Origin: Comamonas sp. JUb58
GTDB lineage: Bacteria; Pseudomonadota; Gammaproteobacteria; Burkholderiales; Burkholderiaceae_C
NCBI RefSeq assembly: GCF_004364775.1
Contig: NZ_SOAL01000003.1
Location: forward strand, 124,001 to 188,000
Length of the DNA: 64,000 nucleotides
Reading direction: 5' to 3'
Part shown: positions 11,331-22,118 of the stretch, piece by piece
How the letters are laid out: every line of letters starts with the position of its first letter
Position numbering within the stretch: the stretch's first letter is position 1
Translations under genes and position numbers: made by a program
The notes under the pieces: generated by a model
Databases searched by the model: none
Told to the model about the DNA's origin: nothing
The model's input: the letters and a program-made list of their open reading frames with translations, nothing else

Positions 11331-13847
11331 ATGAAACACAACTTTTTTGCGCTGGGCTGGCGCCAATTGCTGCGGGATTGGCGCGCCGGTGAGCTGCGGC
11401 TTTTGTTGGTGGCGGTGGCCCTGGCCGTGGCAGCGCTGACGTCCGTGAGCTTTTTCTCCGACCGCCTGCAGGCGGGGCTGCAGCGCGATGCCAGCCAGCT
11501 GCTGGGGGGCGATGTGGTGGTGGTGAGCGACAACCGCACGCCAGCGGCCTTCAGCGACAAGGCCCAGGCGCTGGGCTTGAAGGGCGTGACGACGGTCACC
11601 TTCCCGACGATGGCGCGCTCGGACGATGCCGATGGCGGTGAATCGCGCCTGGTGGGCCTCAAGGCCGTGCAGGCTGGCTACCCGCTGCGCGGCAGCCTGC
11701 GCACGGCCCCGGCGGCGGGCCAGCCCGATGCGCCGACCCGCGACATTCCTTCGCCCGGTGAGGTCTGGGTGGACCCAAGCCTGATCGAGGCGCTGGGCCT
11801 GAAGACCGGCGCGGTGCTGTGGCTGGGCGACAAGCGCTTCACCATCGGCCGGGTGCTGACGATCGAGCCGGACCGGGGCGCGGGCTTCCTGGGCTTTTCT
11901 CCCCGCGTGATGCTGGACTGGGGTGACCTGGCCGCCACCGGCCTGGTGCAGCCGGCCAGCCGTTTGCTGTACCGCTTTGCGGTGGCGGGCGAGCCTGCTG
12001 CGGCAGCGCAGTTCTTGCAGTGGGCCGAGACCGAAGTGGCCCAGCCCCATACCCATGGCGTGCGCATCGAGTCGCTGCAAAGCGGCCGGCCTGAGATGGA
12101 GCAGACCTTGGAGCGTGCGCAGAAATTCCTGAACCTGGTGGCCTTGCTGGCGGCGCTGCTGTCGGCCGTGGCCGTGGCGCTGGCTGCGCGCACCTTTGCC
12201 AGTGCCCACCTCAATGGTGCGGCGCTGTTGCGCGTGCTCGGCCTGGCCCAGCGTGCCATTGCCGGCGCCTATGTGGTGGAGTTCGTCATCGTCGGCCTGG
12301 CGACCAGCCTGCTGGGCGTGGCGCTGGGCTATGCGATGCACTACCTGTTTGTCTGGTTGATGGCCGGCCTGCTGGCCGTGACCTTGCCCGCTGCCAGCGG
12401 CTGGCCGCTGCTGATGGGTGTCGGCATGGGCATGACCTTGCTGCTGGCCTTTGGCCTGCCGCCGGTGCTGCAACTGGCCCAGGTGCCACCGCTGCGCGTG
12501 CTGCGCCGTGACCTGGGTGCCCTGCGCCCGGCATCGGCCACCGTGCTGCTGCTGGGGGTGCTGGGCTTTGCGGCCATGCTGCTGCTGGTCAGCGGCGATG
12601 CCAAGCTGGGCGGCATTGCGGTGGGCGGCTTTGCGATTGCGATCGTGGTGTTTGGCCTGCTCAGCGCAGCGGCCATCACCTTGCTGCGCCGGGTGGTGAA
12701 CGAGCGCACGGCGCCGCGCTGGCTGTTGCTGGCCACGCGCCAGGTGGCCGCGCGGCCCTGGTTTGCTGTGGTGCAGGTCAGCAGCCTGGCCGTGGGCCTG
12801 ATGGCCTTGGTGCTGCTGGTGCTGCTGCGCACCGACCTGATCCAGACCTGGCGCCAGACTACGCCGCCCGATGCGATGAACCGCTTTGTCATCAACATCA
12901 TGCCGGACCAGGCCGACACCTTCCAGCAGCGCCTGCGCCAGGCCGGTATCGACAAATGGGACTGGTACCCGATGATTCGCGGCCGCCTCATCCAGATCAA
13001 TGGCAAGGATGTGGGCCCGAGCGACTACACCGAGGACCGCGCCAAGCGCCTGGTGGACCGCGAGTTCAATATTTCCCACAGCGATGTGCTGCAAGAGCAC
13101 AACCAGATCGTGCAAGGCCGGTGGACGCCGGGCGAGGCCGGTGGTGTCAGTGTGGAAGAGGGCATTGCCGAGACCCTGGGCCTGAAGATGGGCGACCGCC
13201 TGCTGTTTGACATGGGCGGCGTGCAGCACGAGAGCACCATCACCAGCCTGCGCAAGGTGGACTGGGGCTCGATGCGCGCGAATTTCTTTGTGATGTACCC
13301 AGTCGCCAAGATGGACGAGGTGGCCGTCACTTACCTGGCGGCCTACCGCGCCCCGGACACCCCGGGCTTTGACAATGCGCTGGTGCGCGAGTTTCCCAAC
13401 ATCACCAATGTGGATCTGCGCGCTACCGTGGCCCAGCTGCAGCAGGTGCTGAACCAGGTGATCCGCGCGGTGGAGTTCCTGTTTGGCTTTACCCTGGCCG
13501 CCGGCCTGGTGGTGCTGTTTGCCGCGATCACCGCGACGCGTGAGGAGCGCGCCCGCGAGTACGCCATCATGCGGGCCGTGGGCGCGCGCAGCCAGCTGCT
13601 GCAGCAGGTGCAACGGGCCGAGCTGGCCGGTGTGGGCCTGCTGGCTGGTGTGCTGGCCAGCGTGGTGGCCATGGCCATTGGCTGGGCGCTGGCCCAGTTT
13701 GTGTTTGACTTTGCCTGGGTGCCGCGCTGGTGGGTGCCGCTGGCCGGCGGTGTCTGCGGCGCCTTGCTGGCGCTGGTGGCTGGCTGGTGGGGCCTGCGCG
13801 AGGTGCTGCGCCGCCCGGTCGTCGTGACCTTGCGCGAAGCGGTGTGA
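11331..13847 (+). CDS. FtsX/MacB-type ABC transporter permease (YbbP-like)
   Basis: 838 residues, typical of the large duplicated permeases that pair with a YbbA/LolD-type ATPase. It has an N-terminal membrane anchor (LLLVAVALAVAALTSVSFFSD, residues about 24-44), a periplasmic domain to about 260, and a core of membrane segments between about 265 and 510 that includes the middle anchors. A second periplasmic domain (TDLIQTWRQTTPPDAMNRF onwards) is followed by three terminal segments (FGFTLAAGLVVLFAAITATREE, AGVGLLAGVLASVVAMAIGWAL, WVPLAGGVCGALLALVAGWW). Members extract or export lipids or peptides; the substrate here is unknown. No ATPase gene is adjacent, so the partner must be encoded elsewhere. 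Confidence 0.9.
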   Translation: MKHNFFALGWRQLLRDWRAGELRLLLVAVALAVAALTSVSFFSDRLQAGLQRDASQLLGGDVVVVSDNRTPAAFSDKAQALGLKGVTTVTFPTMARSDDADGGESRLVGLKAVQAGYPLRGSLRTAPAAGQPDAPTRDIPSPGEVWVDPSLIEALGLKTGAVLWLGDKRFTIGRVLTIEPDRGAGFLGFSPRVMLDWGDLAATGLVQPASRLLYRFAVAGEPAAAAQFLQWAETEVAQPHTHGVRIESLQSGRPEMEQTLERAQKFLNLVALLAALLSAVAVALAARTFASAHLNGAALLRVLGLAQRAIAGAYVVEFVIVGLATSLLGVALGYAMHYLFVWLMAGLLAVTLPAASGWPLLMGVGMGMTLLLAFGLPPVLQLAQVPPLRVLRRDLGALRPASATVLLLGVLGFAAMLLLVSGDAKLGGIAVGGFAIAIVVFGLLSAAAITLLRRVVNERTAPRWLLLATRQVAARPWFAVVQVSSLAVGLMALVLLVLLRTDLIQTWRQTTPPDAMNRFVINIMPDQADTFQQRLRQAGIDKWDWYPMIRGRLIQINGKDVGPSDYTEDRAKRLVDREFNISHSDVLQEHNQIVQGRWTPGEAGGVSVEEGIAETLGLKMGDRLLFDMGGVQHESTITSLRKVDWGSMRANFFVMYPVAKMDEVAVTYLAAYRAPDTPGFDNALVREFPNITNVDLRATVAQLQQVLNQVIRAVEFLFGFTLAAGLVVLFAAITATREERAREYAIMRAVGARSQLLQQVQRAELAGVGLLAGVLASVVAMAIGWALAQFVFDFAWVPRWWVPLAGGVCGALLALVAGWWGLREVLRRPVVVTLREAV

Positions 13848-13941
13848 GGCCCTGCAAAAGCAGTAATATGCGGGCCCGAGGCGGTGGCCGCTGTGTACAA
13901 ACAGCGACCACCGCCCGATCCTCTGACCCTGAGAGCCATCT

Positions 13942-14340
13942 ATGCAAATCGAAGAAAAGCCCCCGTATGACACCCCTTTTGAATGGATTGGCGGTGAGGA
14001 CAAGGTGCGGGCGCTGGTAGACCGCTTCTACGACCTGATGGACCTGGAGCCCGGCTACAAGGAACTGCGCGAGGCCCATGGCAGCAGCCTGCAGGATGCC
14101 CGCGACAAGCTGTTCTGGTTTCTCTGCGGCTGGCTGGGCGGCCCCGACCATTACCAGCAGCGCTTTGGCCACCCGCGCCTGCGCATGCGCCATATGCCGT
14201 TCTCGATCGGCATTCTGGAGCGCGACCAGTGGCTGGCCTGCATGGACCAGGCCATGGGCGATGTCGGGGTGGATGAAAAACTGCGCAGCCGCCTGGGCCA
14301 GAGCTTTTTCCAGACCGCCGACTGGATGCGCAACCGCTGA
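13942..14340 (+). CDS. group II truncated haemoglobin
   Basis: A small soluble haem protein of 132 residues that binds O2 or other diatomic gases. The shape fits the truncated 2/2 globin group II (TrHbO): a pre-A region (PPYDTPFEWIGGEDKV), Tyr30 at the B10 position (RFYDLMD), the PGYKELREAHG segment, the proximal histidine His84 in RMRHMPFSIG, and a Trp at position 97 (DQWLACMDQAM) where group II proteins carry the conserved G8 tryptophan. The start ATG at 13942 is followed directly by the conserved N-terminus. It is 94 bases downstream of the permease; joint transcription is possible but a function in common is not evident. Confidence 0.93.
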   Translation: MQIEEKPPYDTPFEWIGGEDKVRALVDRFYDLMDLEPGYKELREAHGSSLQDARDKLFWFLCGWLGGPDHYQQRFGHPRLRMRHMPFSIGILERDQWLACMDQAMGDVGVDEKLRSRLGQSFFQTADWMRNR

Positions 14341-14544
14341 TACCGGCCCGGTCCAGCACGATGCCTATGCGGGTTTTTACGGATAACCGCGCTGTGGTGG
14401 CGACACCGCAGCCCAATACCTGATTTCTTGACTTCTGTCATGTGGCGGGTTCGCAAAATGCAACGCCAATCCTGGTTTGCATTCCCAATTGGGGAGCTGC
14501 AGCGCTTTGGACCATAATCAAGCCACTAAAAACGACGAGGGTGG

Positions 14545-15147
14545 ATGAGGGTTATGAATACCAATCTGATGGTGGTCTCTGCGGTGATTGCCGCCTTGCT
14601 GGTCTGGGGCGTGCTGGTCTACAACCGCTTGATGGCCTTGCGCAACCGCACCAGCAATGCCTTGGCGCAGATCGATGTGCAGCTCAAGCGGCGCTACGAC
14701 CTGGTGCCCAATCTGGTGGCGGTCGCCAAAAAATACCTGGAGCACGAGTCCCAGACCTTGGAAGCCGTGATCCGCGCGCGTGGCCAGGCCCAGGCTGCGG
14801 CCAGTGCACTGCGCGCTGCCCCCGGCAAGCCCGAGGTCGCCGATGCGATGGTGGCGGCGGAAGGCGCGCTGGGCGGCGCCCTGGGCCGTTTGATGGTGCT
14901 GACCGAGAGCTACCCCGACCTGAAGGCCGATGACACCATGCGCTCGTTGAGCGAAGAGCTGGGCAGCACCGAGAACCGCATCGGCTATGCGCGCCAGGCG
15001 TATAACGACCAGGTGCTGGAGTTCAACAACGCCTCGCGCGCCTTCCCGGCGATTGTGGTTGCCTCGATGCTGGGCTTCCATGCGATGCCCATGCTGCAAT
15101 CCACCCAAAGTGCCCAAGAGCGCGACGCTGTTCGCGTGCAGTTCTAA
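14545..15147 (+). CDS. lemA: LemA family protein
   Basis: 200 residues with an N-terminal membrane segment (LMVVSAVIAALLVWGVLVYNRL), then the helical LemA domain: RTSNALAQIDVQLKRRYDL, then VPNLVAVAKKYLEHE, and near the end NRIGYARQAYNDQVLEFNN and FPAIVVASMLGF. LemA proteins have the N-terminus outside and a long helical bundle in the cytoplasm; their role is not settled. The ATG at 14545 follows a GAGGG motif, and the ATG at 14554 (MNTNLMVV) is an alternative. Its partner is the M48 metalloprotease gene that starts 78 bases later, a pairing often seen with HtpX-like proteases. Confidence 0.92.
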   Translation: MRVMNTNLMVVSAVIAALLVWGVLVYNRLMALRNRTSNALAQIDVQLKRRYDLVPNLVAVAKKYLEHESQTLEAVIRARGQAQAAASALRAAPGKPEVADAMVAAEGALGGALGRLMVLTESYPDLKADDTMRSLSEELGSTENRIGYARQAYNDQVLEFNNASRAFPAIVVASMLGFHAMPMLQSTQSAQERDAVRVQF

Positions 15148-15225
15148 AGGAATGGCTGCCGCTGCTGCCATCCATCAACAGGGCGACTTTTGCCCGGTGT
15201 GCTACCAAGCCGTAGCCACCCAACC

Positions 15226-16341
15226 ATGAAATTCTGGGATTTCCAAGCCAGCGCAAGGCGCCGCACCTGGGGCCTGGTGGCGGCTTTTGCGCTGCTGGTG
15301 CTGGGCATTGCCATAGGGGTGCACCTGGTGCTGGCACTGGTGTTCTGGACGCCTGCGCTGGTTGCGGTGGCTTTCAGCAAACTGCGGCTGGAACAGGTGG
15401 CAGTGCACTACCCGGCCGGTTTTCTGGCCACCAATATCGGCATCGTCACCCTGATGGTGCTGGGCGGCGCCTGGATCAAGCGTAGCAACCTGCGCCAGGG
15501 CGGCTTGCACCTGGCCAAGCAGTTGGGCGCGCGGGAGCTGCGCCCCTCGGTATCGCATGCCGAGCAGCAGTACCAGAACATTGTGGACGAGCTTTGCATT
15601 GCTGCCGGTGCCCGGCGGCCCCAGGCCATGGTGCTGCCGCGTGATTTGTCGCTCAACGCCTTTGCAGCGGCCTGGGAGGCCGAGGATGCGGTGATCGTCG
15701 TGTCCATGGGCGCGCTGGAATACCTCAGCCGCGACGAGCTCAAGGGCGTGGTCGCGCATGAGCTGTCCCATCTGCATGAGGGCGATACGCGGCTCAACAT
15801 GGAGCTGGCCGGCTATGTGTTCGGGCTGGAGATGCTGTTCAACTACGGGCGCGATTGGGTCGAACGCGGCGTGTCGCTGTTTGGCCGGCCGCTGATGGCC
15901 GTGGGCTGGCTGGGCTGGTTGGCGGCACAGGCGCTCAAGGCGGCTGTATCGCGCCAGCGCGAGTACCTGGCCGATGCCCGCGCCGTGCAGTGGACGCGCA
16001 ACCCCGATGGCCTGGGCCGCGTGCTGCGCAAGGCGCTGTGGCAGCAGGACTACCCCTCCCAGGCTGATGCGATGCAGACGCGGGGCAGCACGGCCGGGCT
16101 GTATTCGCCGCTGGTCGACCACATGTTGCTGGTGGAGGTGCACAGCATCGAAGAGATGCAGGACTTCTGGCACCTGGGCGGTGCGCGCTGGCTGGCCAGC
16201 CACCCCAGCCTGGAAGAGCGCATTGCCCGCATCTACGGCGAAGAGGACGCGCGCGAGGCGCTGCCGCTGCAGGACCCGGACAAGCGCTGGGTCAACCCCT
16301 TCAGCGCGCCTCTGCCACTAGGCAAGCCCGAGGCTTCGTAA
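15226..16341 (+). CDS. M48 family membrane metalloprotease (HtpX-like)
   Basis: 371 residues. Two N-terminal hydrophobic segments (TWGLVAAFALLVLGIAIGVHL and VLALVFWTPALVAVAF) plus another near 66-83 anchor it in the inner membrane. The zinc motif HEXXH is present as HELSH at residues 178-182, with the likely third ligand in SRQREYLADARA near residue 246. It is predicted to cleave membrane or misfolded proteins. The start is the ATG at 15226 (MKFWDFQASARRR); an in-frame TTG at 15190 is less likely. It lies directly behind lemA, which suggests a membrane quality-control pair. Confidence 0.92.
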   Translation: MKFWDFQASARRRTWGLVAAFALLVLGIAIGVHLVLALVFWTPALVAVAFSKLRLEQVAVHYPAGFLATNIGIVTLMVLGGAWIKRSNLRQGGLHLAKQLGARELRPSVSHAEQQYQNIVDELCIAAGARRPQAMVLPRDLSLNAFAAAWEAEDAVIVVSMGALEYLSRDELKGVVAHELSHLHEGDTRLNMELAGYVFGLEMLFNYGRDWVERGVSLFGRPLMAVGWLGWLAAQALKAAVSRQREYLADARAVQWTRNPDGLGRVLRKALWQQDYPSQADAMQTRGSTAGLYSPLVDHMLLVEVHSIEEMQDFWHLGGARWLASHPSLEERIARIYGEEDAREALPLQDPDKRWVNPFSAPLPLGKPEAS

Positions 16342-16351
16342 AAAAACGCGA

Positions 16352-17170
16352 TCAGCGCTTGGGCTTGGCGCTGCGGTACTGCGCCGCCCAGGATGCCACC
16401 TGCTGGGCCACCGGGTCGGGTGCCGGCACGGCGGCGGCCTGCTGGGCCAGCGCCTGCATCTCCAGCAGCGCATCGGCCACATTGACGGCACTGGCTGTCA
16501 TCGATGCGGCGCGCAGCAGCACCACCAAGGCGCCGGCGCCGCCTTCGGCCGGGCGGGCCTGCACAAAGGCCAGTACTTCGTTTTTCTGCACCAGCCAGCT
16601 GTGTACCCGGCCCTTGAGCACCGGCATGCGCCCGGGCGAGCCCAGGCCCTTGCCATGCACCACGCGCACGCAGCGCAATCCCTGGCGCTGGGATTGGCGG
16701 ATAAACGTACCCAGCGCCTGGCGCGCCTCGTCGGTGCGCAGGCCATGCAGGTCAATCTGGCGCTGGATGGTCCAGTGGCCGGCGCGCAGCTTGTGGACCA
16801 CATCGCGGCCAATGCCCTTGCGCCGAAAGCTCAGCTGGTCATCGGTATCGAGCAGGGTGCTGGCGTCGAACTGGTCGCTCATCGCTTCGAGCAGCACGCG
16901 CTTTTCATCGGCCCAGTGCTGCAGTGGCAATGGGTCGGGCGGGGTGGTTTCGGCACTGATCTGGCCGCTGCTGGGCAGGGGGCGCACAGCGCCCACGGTC
17001 TGCCGGAACAGCTGGCGGTCGCGCTCGGTCTGGCGCAGCGCCTGCTGGCGGGCGGCTTCCTGCAGCTGGCGCTGGGCCGCCTGCTCGGCCTGCAAGGCCG
17101 TCAGCGCCTTGCGCAGCTGCTTGAGCTCGCGCAGGGATGAAGCGCCTCGGGCTTGGTCCTGTTTACTCAC
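16352..17170 (-). CDS. Smr domain DNA-nicking endonuclease family protein
   Basis: 272 residues from a GTG start that overlaps the radC stop by four bases (GTGA), so translation of the two is coupled. The first 60 residues form a charged, glutamine-rich helical region ([19 protein letters not shown]). The Smr domain covers roughly residues 135-215, with the DLHG motif at 140-143 ([16 protein letters not shown]) and the VHGKG motif at 171-175, the two signatures of Smr/MutS2-C-terminal nucleases. This is the YdaL/SmrA-like stand-alone type. Together with radC it suggests a DNA-processing role; the cellular substrate is unknown. Confidence 0.9.
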   Translation of the reverse strand: MSKQDQARGASSLRELKQLRKALTALQAEQAAQRQLQEAARQQALRQTERDRQLFRQTVGAVRPLPSSGQISAETTPPDPLPLQHWADEKRVLLEAMSDQFDASTLLDTDDQLSFRRKGIGRDVVHKLRAGHWTIQRQIDLHGLRTDEARQALGTFIRQSQRQGLRCVRVVHGKGLGSPGRMPVLKGRVHSWLVQKNEVLAFVQARPAEGGAGALVVLLRAASMTASAVNVADALLEMQALAQQAAAVPAPDPVAQQVASWAAQYRSAKPKR

Positions 17171-17874
17171 ATCTCACCTTCCTCGGCCATCGACAGTGCA
17201 GCCCCGGGGCCCACAATGATATGGTCCAGCACACGCACATCGACCAGGGACAAGGCGGCCTGCAGGCTCTGGGTGAGTTGCTTGTCCGCCTGGCTGGGCG
17301 TGACCTGGCCGCTGGGGTGATTGTGCGCCAATATCACCGCTGCGCTGTGGTGGTGCAGTGCCCGCACCACCACTTCACGCGGATAGACGCTGGCCTGGCC
17401 CAGGGTGCCCCGGAATAATTCCTCCAGCGCGATGAGCTGGTGCTGGCTGTCCAGAAACAGCACGGCAAACACCTCATGCTGCTTGTGGGCCAGGTGCAGC
17501 TGCACATAGGCTTTGACGGTGGAGGCCCGGTCGAGCAGGCTGCGCTGCTGCAGTTGCTGGGCCATTGCGCGCCGGGCCAGCTCCAGCACGGCGATCAGCT
17601 CGGCGCGCTTGGCGGGCCCCAGGCCCTTGACCTGGGAGAGCTCGGCGCTGCTGGCCTGCAGCAGGCCGTTGATGCCGCCAAAACTGCCAACACTGCCCGG
17701 GGCATCAGGCTGGCGCGGCGCCAGCAGCTCGGCCGCCCATTGCAGCACGCTTTTGCCGGCCATGCCGGTGCGCAGCACAATGGCCAGCAGCTCGGCATCG
17801 CTGAGCGCGCCCGCGCCCTTGGCAAGCAGTTTCTCGCGCGGCTGGCAGTCGCTGGGGAGGTCTTTGAGGGGCAT
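17167..17874 (-). CDS. radC: RadC family JAB/MPN domain protein
   Basis: 235 residues. The N-terminal part carries helix-hairpin-helix features ([21 protein letters not shown], residues about 80-100). The C-terminal part is a JAMM metalloprotease-like domain with HNHPSG at residues 184-189 and Asp197, giving the H-x-H-x10-D zinc pattern, plus Glu134 in KQHEVF. Despite the historical name, a direct repair role is disputed and the activity is not firmly established. It is first in a two-gene minus-strand operon with the Smr gene, overlapping it by four bases, and diverges from fkpB. Confidence 0.93.
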   Translation of the reverse strand: MPLKDLPSDCQPREKLLAKGAGALSDAELLAIVLRTGMAGKSVLQWAAELLAPRQPDAPGSVGSFGGINGLLQASSAELSQVKGLGPAKRAELIAVLELARRAMAQQLQQRSLLDRASTVKAYVQLHLAHKQHEVFAVLFLDSQHQLIALEELFRGTLGQASVYPREVVVRALHHHSAAVILAHNHPSGQVTPSQADKQLTQSLQAALSLVDVRVLDHIIVGPGAALSMAEEGEM

Positions 17875-18137
17875 GCAGTCCTTTCAGTCCGGCTGACCGG
17901 TCACAGGGTGGGCGCCAGACGGGCGGGGCAGGGGCGGTGCATGCCATGCGCAGGCAGGGGCAAGGCAGCAAAGATGGGTGTTCATGGGCACTCCTGGAGG
18001 TTCGCTGTCGGCCGGTGGCCTTGTGCCCGGGCAAAAACCTGCATGGGGTCGGGTTCTGCCGGGCATCTTTTGATATAGGTTGCATGCAGGGGTTTCACCC
18101 TACAACCTACAATACACCCCAGTTTATAGGGATTTGC

Positions 18138-18623
18138 ATGACTACTCCGATGGCCCCCGTGACGCCGCTGCCTGTTGATGCGCCAGTGGTACAACCCGGA
18201 TCGTTTCTGACCTTGCACTACCGCCTGGCTGGCCCGGCGGGCGATGTGATCAACACCTTTGAAGGCAAGCCCGCGACCCTGTCGCTGGGCATGGGCGAGC
18301 TCTCGCCTGCGGTCGAAAACCTGCTGCTGGGTCTGCCCGAGGGCACGCATGCCACCTTCCACGTGCCCGCTGGCGAAGCCTTTGGCGAGCGCAACCCCGA
18401 GATGGTGCAGTGGGTGGCACGGCGCCTGCTCAACGAGCTGGGCGACCCGATGGAGCAGTACACCCTGGGCGATGTGGTGCAGTTCCCCACCCCCGATGGT
18501 GCCAGCACCTACGCCGGTGTGGCGATGCAGGTGCGCGACGATGGCGCCGTGCAATTCGACTTCAACCATCCGCTGGCCAGCCAGCCGGTGACCTTTGAAG
18601 TCCAGCTGATCGGGGTGCTCTGA
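18138..18623 (+). CDS. fkpB: FKBP-type peptidyl-prolyl isomerase, SlpA/FkpB type
   Basis: Catalyses cis-trans isomerisation of prolyl bonds and usually acts as a chaperone. 161 residues from the ATG at 18138, which has an AGGGA ribosome binding site; upstream in-frame sequence is not protein-like. Features are the FKBP start (GSFLTLHYRLAG), the LPEGTHATFHVPAGEAFGER segment and the insert-in-flap region of the SlyD/SlpA group. It lacks the histidine-rich metal-binding tail of SlyD. The next gene, ispH, starts 2 bases after its stop, the usual fkpB-ispH pairing in proteobacteria. A TACAAT -10-like hexamer sits at 18108-18113. Confidence 0.93.
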   Translation: MTTPMAPVTPLPVDAPVVQPGSFLTLHYRLAGPAGDVINTFEGKPATLSLGMGELSPAVENLLLGLPEGTHATFHVPAGEAFGERNPEMVQWVARRLLNELGDPMEQYTLGDVVQFPTPDGASTYAGVAMQVRDDGAVQFDFNHPLASQPVTFEVQLIGVL

Positions 18624-18625
18624 GC

Positions 18626-19609
18626 ATGTTGCGGCCCCAGGAAATCGTATTGGCCGAACCGCGCGGCTTTTGCGCCGGTGTGGACCGGGCGATCGAGATC
18701 GTCGAGCGCGCCATCGAGAAGTTTGGCGCGCCCATCTATGTGCGCCATGAGATCGTGCACAACACCTATGTGGTCAACGACCTCAAGGCCAAGGGTGCGA
18801 TCTTCATTGAAGAATTGGACGACGTGCCCCCGGGCGCGACCTTGATCTTCTCGGCCCATGGCGTGAGCAAGGCCGTGCAGCTGGAGGCCGAGCGCCGGGG
18901 TTTCAGCATTTTCGATGCCACCTGCCCGCTGGTGACCAAGGTCCATGTGGAAGTGGCCAAGCTGGCCAAAGAGGGCTATGAGTTCATCATGATCGGCCAT
19001 AAGGGGCATCCCGAGGTCGAAGGCACGATGGGCCAGCTGTCCGAAGGCATCCACCTGGTCGAAGAAGTAGGCGATGTGGCCCATGTGAACCCCAGCCAGA
19101 CCGAAAAACTCGCAGTGGTCACCCAGACCACGTTGAGCGTGGACGATGCCGCCGAGATCACCGCTGCCGTCAAGCTGCGCTTTCCGCAGATCCGCGAGCC
19201 CAAGCAGCAGGACATCTGCTACGCCACGCAGAACCGCCAGGATGCCGTCAAGGTGATGAGCAGCCAGGTGGACCTGGTGATCGTTGTGGGCAGCCCCACC
19301 AGCTCCAACAGCAACCGCCTGCGCGAGCTGGCCGTGAAGCTGGGCACGCCGGGCTATATGGTGGACAACGCCGATGAACTGAAGCCCGAATGGTTTGACG
19401 GCATCGCCCGCGTGGGCCTGACGGCGGGCGCCTCGGCCCCCGAGGTGCTGGTCAAGCAGGTGATCGAGCGCATCAAGGTGCTGGGTGCCACATCGGTGCG
19501 CAAGATGGATGGTATCGAGGAAACGGTGAAGTTCCCGCTGCCCAAGGGCCTGAAAATCGATGTCGGCGGTCTGGAGATTTCTGCACGATCTCCGGAGACG
19601 GGTCGCTGA
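18626..19609 (+). CDS. ispH: 4-hydroxy-3-methylbut-2-enyl diphosphate reductase
   Basis: Last step of the non-mevalonate isoprenoid pathway: reduces HMBPP to isopentenyl and dimethylallyl diphosphates with a [4Fe-4S] cluster. 327 residues. The three cluster cysteines are visible: PRGFCAGVDRAI (Cys16), FDATCPLVTKVH (about residue 98) and QQDICYATQNRQ (about residue 198). Substrate-binding motifs HEIVHNTYVV, FSAHGVSK, GHKGHPEVEGT and GSPTSSNSNRL are also present. Cytoplasmic. Starts two bases after fkpB, so the two are cotranscribed. Confidence 0.97.
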   Translation: MLRPQEIVLAEPRGFCAGVDRAIEIVERAIEKFGAPIYVRHEIVHNTYVVNDLKAKGAIFIEELDDVPPGATLIFSAHGVSKAVQLEAERRGFSIFDATCPLVTKVHVEVAKLAKEGYEFIMIGHKGHPEVEGTMGQLSEGIHLVEEVGDVAHVNPSQTEKLAVVTQTTLSVDDAAEITAAVKLRFPQIREPKQQDICYATQNRQDAVKVMSSQVDLVIVVGSPTSSNSNRLRELAVKLGTPGYMVDNADELKPEWFDGIARVGLTAGASAPEVLVKQVIERIKVLGATSVRKMDGIEETVKFPLPKGLKIDVGGLEISARSPETGR

Positions 19610-19697
19610 ACAAGGCCTGGTGGCCTGGCGGCTCGTCCACATCCCTTTGACCGTGGTGGGCAGCGCCCACCTCACCCCCTTTCATGGGCAGGCCTAG

Positions 19698-21041
<1,344 letters not shown>

Positions 21042-21064
21042 GCTTTCAAGCCTTGCGTTCTACC

Positions 21065-21094
21065 AAGCCGGTGCAGCGATGCACCGGCTTTTTT
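21065..21094 (+). terminator. intrinsic terminator after serS
   Basis: An 11-base-pair stem (21065-21075 with 21080-21090), a four-base loop and a run of T to 21094, starting 24 bases after the serS stop codon. Confidence 0.9.
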
Positions 21095-21187
21095 GTGGCT
21101 GCCGCCTCACGCCAGCGCCAGGCGCGCCTCTCCCCATGCGGGCATGTAAAACAGGCGCGGGCGCGGCAGCTGTGCCGTCCAGGCGCT

Positions 21188-21856
21188 TTAGGTGCGCGCG
21201 GCGATCTGGTGCAGCGGGCGGATGTGCTGGGGCAGCTGCGCCAGGATCTGCGCCTGGCTTTGCACGGCGGGGCCCGCAGCGCTGCGCAACTCGGGCGCGC
21301 CTTCATCGCACCAGTCGCGCACGCTCTGGGCGGTGACCTCCAGATGGCCTTGGAAGGCCCAGTGCGGCCCATGCACAAAGCCCTTGTTCAGGCAGTGGCT
21401 GCCGTACATGCTGCGGCTGGCGCCTAGCGGAATCTCAAAGCTGTCGTAGTGCCAGTTGAAGATGGTGGCCTCGGCGGGCAGGTCCATGCAGGCCTGCGCC
21501 TGCGGGGTGATCCAGACGCGGCTCCAGCCGATGTTGGCGCAGGGGTTGCGCCAGACGCGCGCGCCCATGGCACGGGCCAGCATCTGCGCGCCAAAGCAGT
21601 GGCCGAGCACGGGCACGTCCGCCGCCAGGGCGCTTTGCAGCAGGCAGCGTTCCTGCTCGATCCAGCGCAGCTGCTCATTGGCGCAATGGTTGCTGCCGAG
21701 CACGACAATGCCTCGGTAATCACGCGCCCGCATGGCCGCGACGCCCTCGTTGCAGGGCCTTATCAATGCATAGGGGATGCCGTGCTGCTGCAAGTGCGCG
21801 AGCAGCACGCCCGGGCCCTGCGAGGTTTCATGCTGGAGTATGGCGACCGGTTTCAT
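21188..21856 (-). CDS. class I glutamine amidotransferase-like protein
   Basis: 222 residues from the ATG at 21856 (MKPVAILQHETSQGPG); a TTG seven codons earlier is possible. The nucleophile motif LGHCFGAQMLARAMG places Cys87 in the elbow, and the His-x-Glu part of the triad is in FQGHLEVTAQ. WNPCANIGWSRVW-like and FNWHYDSFE segments match GMP-synthase-like stand-alone amidotransferases (YLR126C/gamma-glutamyl hydrolase-like group). No synthase partner is adjacent, so the acceptor substrate is unknown. It is a single minus-strand gene, convergent with serS. Confidence 0.87.
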   Translation of the reverse strand: MKPVAILQHETSQGPGVLLAHLQQHGIPYALIRPCNEGVAAMRARDYRGIVVLGSNHCANEQLRWIEQERCLLQSALAADVPVLGHCFGAQMLARAMGARVWRNPCANIGWSRVWITPQAQACMDLPAEATIFNWHYDSFEIPLGASRSMYGSHCLNKGFVHGPHWAFQGHLEVTAQSVRDWCDEGAPELRSAAGPAVQSQAQILAQLPQHIRPLHQIAART

Positions 21857-22118
21857 GGAGGCTGGCTTGCGGGTCAAGCCCTGGGTGAAGAGGCCTCCAC
21901 TGTAGAAAGCCTGGCATTGAGCGCATGTCTAGACTGCGCGCCCCGCCATCAAGATCGCATCAAGCTGGCGCGACCTGCCTTGTGGTCTTTTTCGGCGCTG
22001 CTGCAGCGCGCCGGGCTCCTCTCTATGATCGTCAGCAGGTGGCCCCAGCACTTGCGCCCGCACCCCCGCCGGGCCGCAGCGACGGGCCCCAGCCATGTAC
22101 AGAAAGCTGAGGTTAAGC

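Noticed and set aside
11160-14003. 947-codon open frame on the minus strand
   Set aside because: Lies antisense to the FtsX-type permease; its translation is rich in His, Gln, Arg and Gly, typical of a GC-rich shadow frame, with no domain.
17882-18066. Short open frames between radC and fkpB
   Set aside because: Both strands give His/Arg/Cys-rich noise; the gap more likely holds the two divergent promoters.
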